A DNA stretch of 14,454 nucleotides, taken from contig JAPLUJ010000196.1 in assembly GCA_026397695.1 (NCBI GenBank), positions 1-14,454 of the forward strand, read 5' to 3'. Position 1 is the first letter of the stretch; every line of letters starts with the position of its first letter. A model generated the notes under the pieces. That model did no database searches. It worked only from the letters and a program-made list of their open reading frames with translations, and had not been told where the DNA came from. Shown here piece by piece: positions 12,685-14,454 of the stretch. The position numbers were made by a program, and so were the translations under genes. The stretch is from Verrucomicrobiota bacterium (GTDB lineage Bacteria > Verrucomicrobiota > Verrucomicrobiia > Verrucomicrobiales > Akkermansiaceae).

Positions 12685-14454
12685 ATGAAATCGTTCCTCC
12701 TTCTATCACTGACGTGTCTGCCGTGTTGCCTGGGATTCGCCCAGACAACGGCGGAACCATCCGCCGCACGCGACCGTATCGAACCGGTCCGCCTATCGAC
12801 CATTGAACTCGGCGGCTTCTGGAAACAGCAGAACAAGCGGCTAACAGAACAATGGCTGCCACATTGCATCCGGCAGATGGAAAAGGGTGGCAAAGGCCAG
12901 GAGTTGCTCAATCTGGTGGCTCTGGGCCGGGTGGAGCGGGGCGAACCGGTCGATTGGAAATACACCGGCGCGCCGTGGAGCGATGCCTACGTTTACAACA
13001 CGGTGGAGGCCATCTGCCTCGCGCTGGCGGTCAAGCCGGATGGCGATGCCGATCTCACCGGCGCACAAACGCAGCTCCGCGCCAAACTCGACGAGTGGAT
13101 TCCGATCATTCTCGCCGCACAGGCCAAGGACGGTTACATCCACTCCTTCCATGTGATCAACAAGCGCCCGCGCTACAGCAATGTCGGCTGGCATGAATTC
13201 TATGTGATGGGTTACTTCCTCGAAATGGGAGTGGCCCACTACCGGATGACCGACGGCAAAGACCGGCGGCTTTACGATGCGGCGGTCCGCTGCGGCGACC
13301 ACCTGTGCGCCACCTTCGGTCCGCCGCCGCTGCGGACCTGGCGCAACGGCCATCCGGGAATGGAATATGCGCTCTGCCGTTTGGGTCGCCTGGTCAACGA
13401 GGTGGCAGGCACGGGCAAGGGCGATAAGTATATCCAACTCGCCAAACATTTCCTCGAACACCAGCACGAGGGCGATAAACCAACCCCCTACAATCAGTCG
13501 GACAAACCAGTGCTCGAGTTGAGCGAGGCGGCGGGCCACGCGGTGCGCGCCACATATTTCTACACCGCCATGACCGACATCGCGCTGCACACCGGCAGTG
13601 CGCCTTACCAGCAGGCGGCCGACCGCCTGTGGGCGAACGCCATCCACAAGAAACACTATATCACCGGCGGCGTGGGGGCGTCCCACAAAGGCGAGGCGTT
13701 TGCCGGCGACTACGAGTTGCCTAACGACGGTTACTGCGAGTCATGTGCCGGCTGCGGCCTGAGCTTCTGGTCCGACCGCATGCACCGCTTGCATGCCGAC
13801 GGCCATTACCGCGACGTCCAGGAGCGCGTGCTCTATAACAACCTGCTCGGATCCGTCGAACTGAGCGGCACTAATTTCTATTATCAAAATCCGTTGACAT
13901 CTAACAAAGCCCGCTATCCGTGGCACGGGTGCCCGTGTTGCGTCGGCAACATCCCGCGCGCGCTCATCGCGATCAAGGACATGATCTATTCGGTCAACCC
14001 GGCTCGCACCGAACTCTACCTCAGCCACTATGTGGACAGCGTGGCGGCGCTGCCCGAAGTCGGCGGCGCCCCGCTGCGCATCCGGCAGGCCACCCGCTAC
14101 CCGTGGGACGGCGAAGTGACGGTGACGCTGCACCCGGCGCGGCCGGCCGGCTTCACCCTCAAACTGCGCATCCCCAACCGCACGGAAAGCGCATTGTATT
14201 CCGCCACCCCCGATCTGGCCGGACGCTTCACGGTGCGCGTGAACGGCAAGCCGCAAACGCCCAAGATCGAGCGCGGCTACATCGCGCTGCAAGGCGAATG
14301 GAAGGATGGCGACCGGGTGGAATTGTCATTGCCAATGGAGGTGCAACGCGTTCATTGCGACCAGCAGGTGCTCACCAATCGCGGACGTGTGGCCCTCCAA
14401 CGCGGGCCGCTCGCCTACAATGTCGAGGACGTGGATCACCCGCAAACAGCCGCC
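12685..14454 (+). CDS. DUF1680/GH127-type beta-L-arabinofuranosidase, partial at right edge
   Basis: 590 codons of a secreted DUF1680 family enzyme (GH127 or a related family such as GH146) are present, with no stop before the window edge. About 50-100 residues are probably missing. The signal peptide is residues 1-20 (SFLLLSLTCLPCCLGFAQ). The domain starts at VRLSTIELGGFWKQQNKR, and the alpha/alpha-barrel includes YTGAPWSDAYVYNTVEA and KDGYIHSFH. The family uses a zinc-bound cysteine nucleophile. Candidate ligands are Glu337 (KGEAF), Cys354 (CESCAGC), and Cys418-Cys419 in HGCPCCVGN, equivalent to the Glu, Cys, Cys, Cys site of HypBA1. The 61-nt gap after the upstream stop is AT-rich with no visible terminator, so it is probably co-transcribed. 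It would release terminal beta-L-arabinofuranose, complementing GH106 in degrading arabinose- and rhamnose-bearing glycans. Confidence 0.92.
   Translation, partial: MKSFLLLSLTCLPCCLGFAQTTAEPSAARDRIEPVRLSTIELGGFWKQQNKRLTEQWLPHCIRQMEKGGKGQELLNLVALGRVERGEPVDWKYTGAPWSDAYVYNTVEAICLALAVKPDGDADLTGAQTQLRAKLDEWIPIILAAQAKDGYIHSFHVINKRPRYSNVGWHEFYVMGYFLEMGVAHYRMTDGKDRRLYDAAVRCGDHLCATFGPPPLRTWRNGHPGMEYALCRLGRLVNEVAGTGKGDKYIQLAKHFLEHQHEGDKPTPYNQSDKPVLELSEAAGHAVRATYFYTAMTDIALHTGSAPYQQAADRLWANAIHKKHYITGGVGASHKGEAFAGDYELPNDGYCESCAGCGLSFWSDRMHRLHADGHYRDVQERVLYNNLLGSVELSGTNFYYQNPLTSNKARYPWHGCPCCVGNIPRALIAIKDMIYSVNPARTELYLSHYVDSVAALPEVGGAPLRIRQATRYPWDGEVTVTLHPARPAGFTLKLRIPNRTESALYSATPDLAGRFTVRVNGKPQTPKIERGYIALQGEWKDGDRVELSLPMEVQRVHCDQQVLTNRGRVALQRGPLAYNVEDVDHPQTAA

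Overview
The window is GC-rich (roughly 60% by eye) apart from one AT-rich island at about 1126-1620. Gene content suggests a Verrucomicrobiota-like (or related PVC-group) bacterium. The signs are secreted carbohydrate-active enzymes with long N-terminal secretion signals, weak Shine-Dalgarno sequences, a remnant resembling the end of verrucomicrobial autotransporter-strand proteins, and a toxin-antitoxin-rich flank. No marker gene is present, so the taxonomy is inference.

Left part (1-2400), toxin-antitoxin patchwork. A possible Phd-like antitoxin fragment runs off the left edge (minus strand). Next comes a complete UPF0175 antitoxin plus DUF3368-type PIN toxin pair (356-1091, plus). An AT-rich secreted hypothetical (from 1132) has a reading frame that collides head-on with a DUF1778 antitoxin/GNAT toxin pair (2401-1630, minus). 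The GNAT toxin has lost its normal C-terminus, and the hypothetical seems to have lost its own end.

Middle part (2400-4640), a scrambled module on the minus strand. It holds a remnant of an autotransporter-type protein (4566-4273), an intact Tat-exported serine hydrolase of the beta-lactamase/S12 family (4142-2832), and the first ~70 codons of a truncated paralogue of the large protein at 9297. Three copies of a ~65-bp dispersed repeat (2609-2675, 4204-4265 inverted, 4567-4633) sit at the edges of the broken pieces.

Right part (4640-14454), a plus-strand saccharolytic cluster. It encodes a SASA/CE6-like acetylesterase (4770-5531), a GH106 alpha-L-rhamnosidase (5528-8980), a 1108-residue secreted multidomain protein with an HEWGH zinc-peptidase motif, hexapeptide repeats, a LamG-like domain and a helical C-terminus (9297-12623), and a DUF1680/GH127-type beta-L-arabinofuranosidase that runs off the right edge (12685 onward). 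Together they would deacetylate a plant-type polysaccharide rich in rhamnose and arabinose, such as rhamnogalacturonan, and strip its sugars outside the cytoplasm. No transporter or regulator gene lies in the window.

The most interesting non-coding feature is a ~134-bp upstream module present twice (4633-4766 and 9069-9202), aligned without gaps at about 80% identity. It lies in front of the acetylesterase/GH106 pair and in front of the large protein. It carries a conserved GTGA-N2-TCAC dyad and a tandem GTGAAC-like repeat, and is a candidate shared control region of the cluster.
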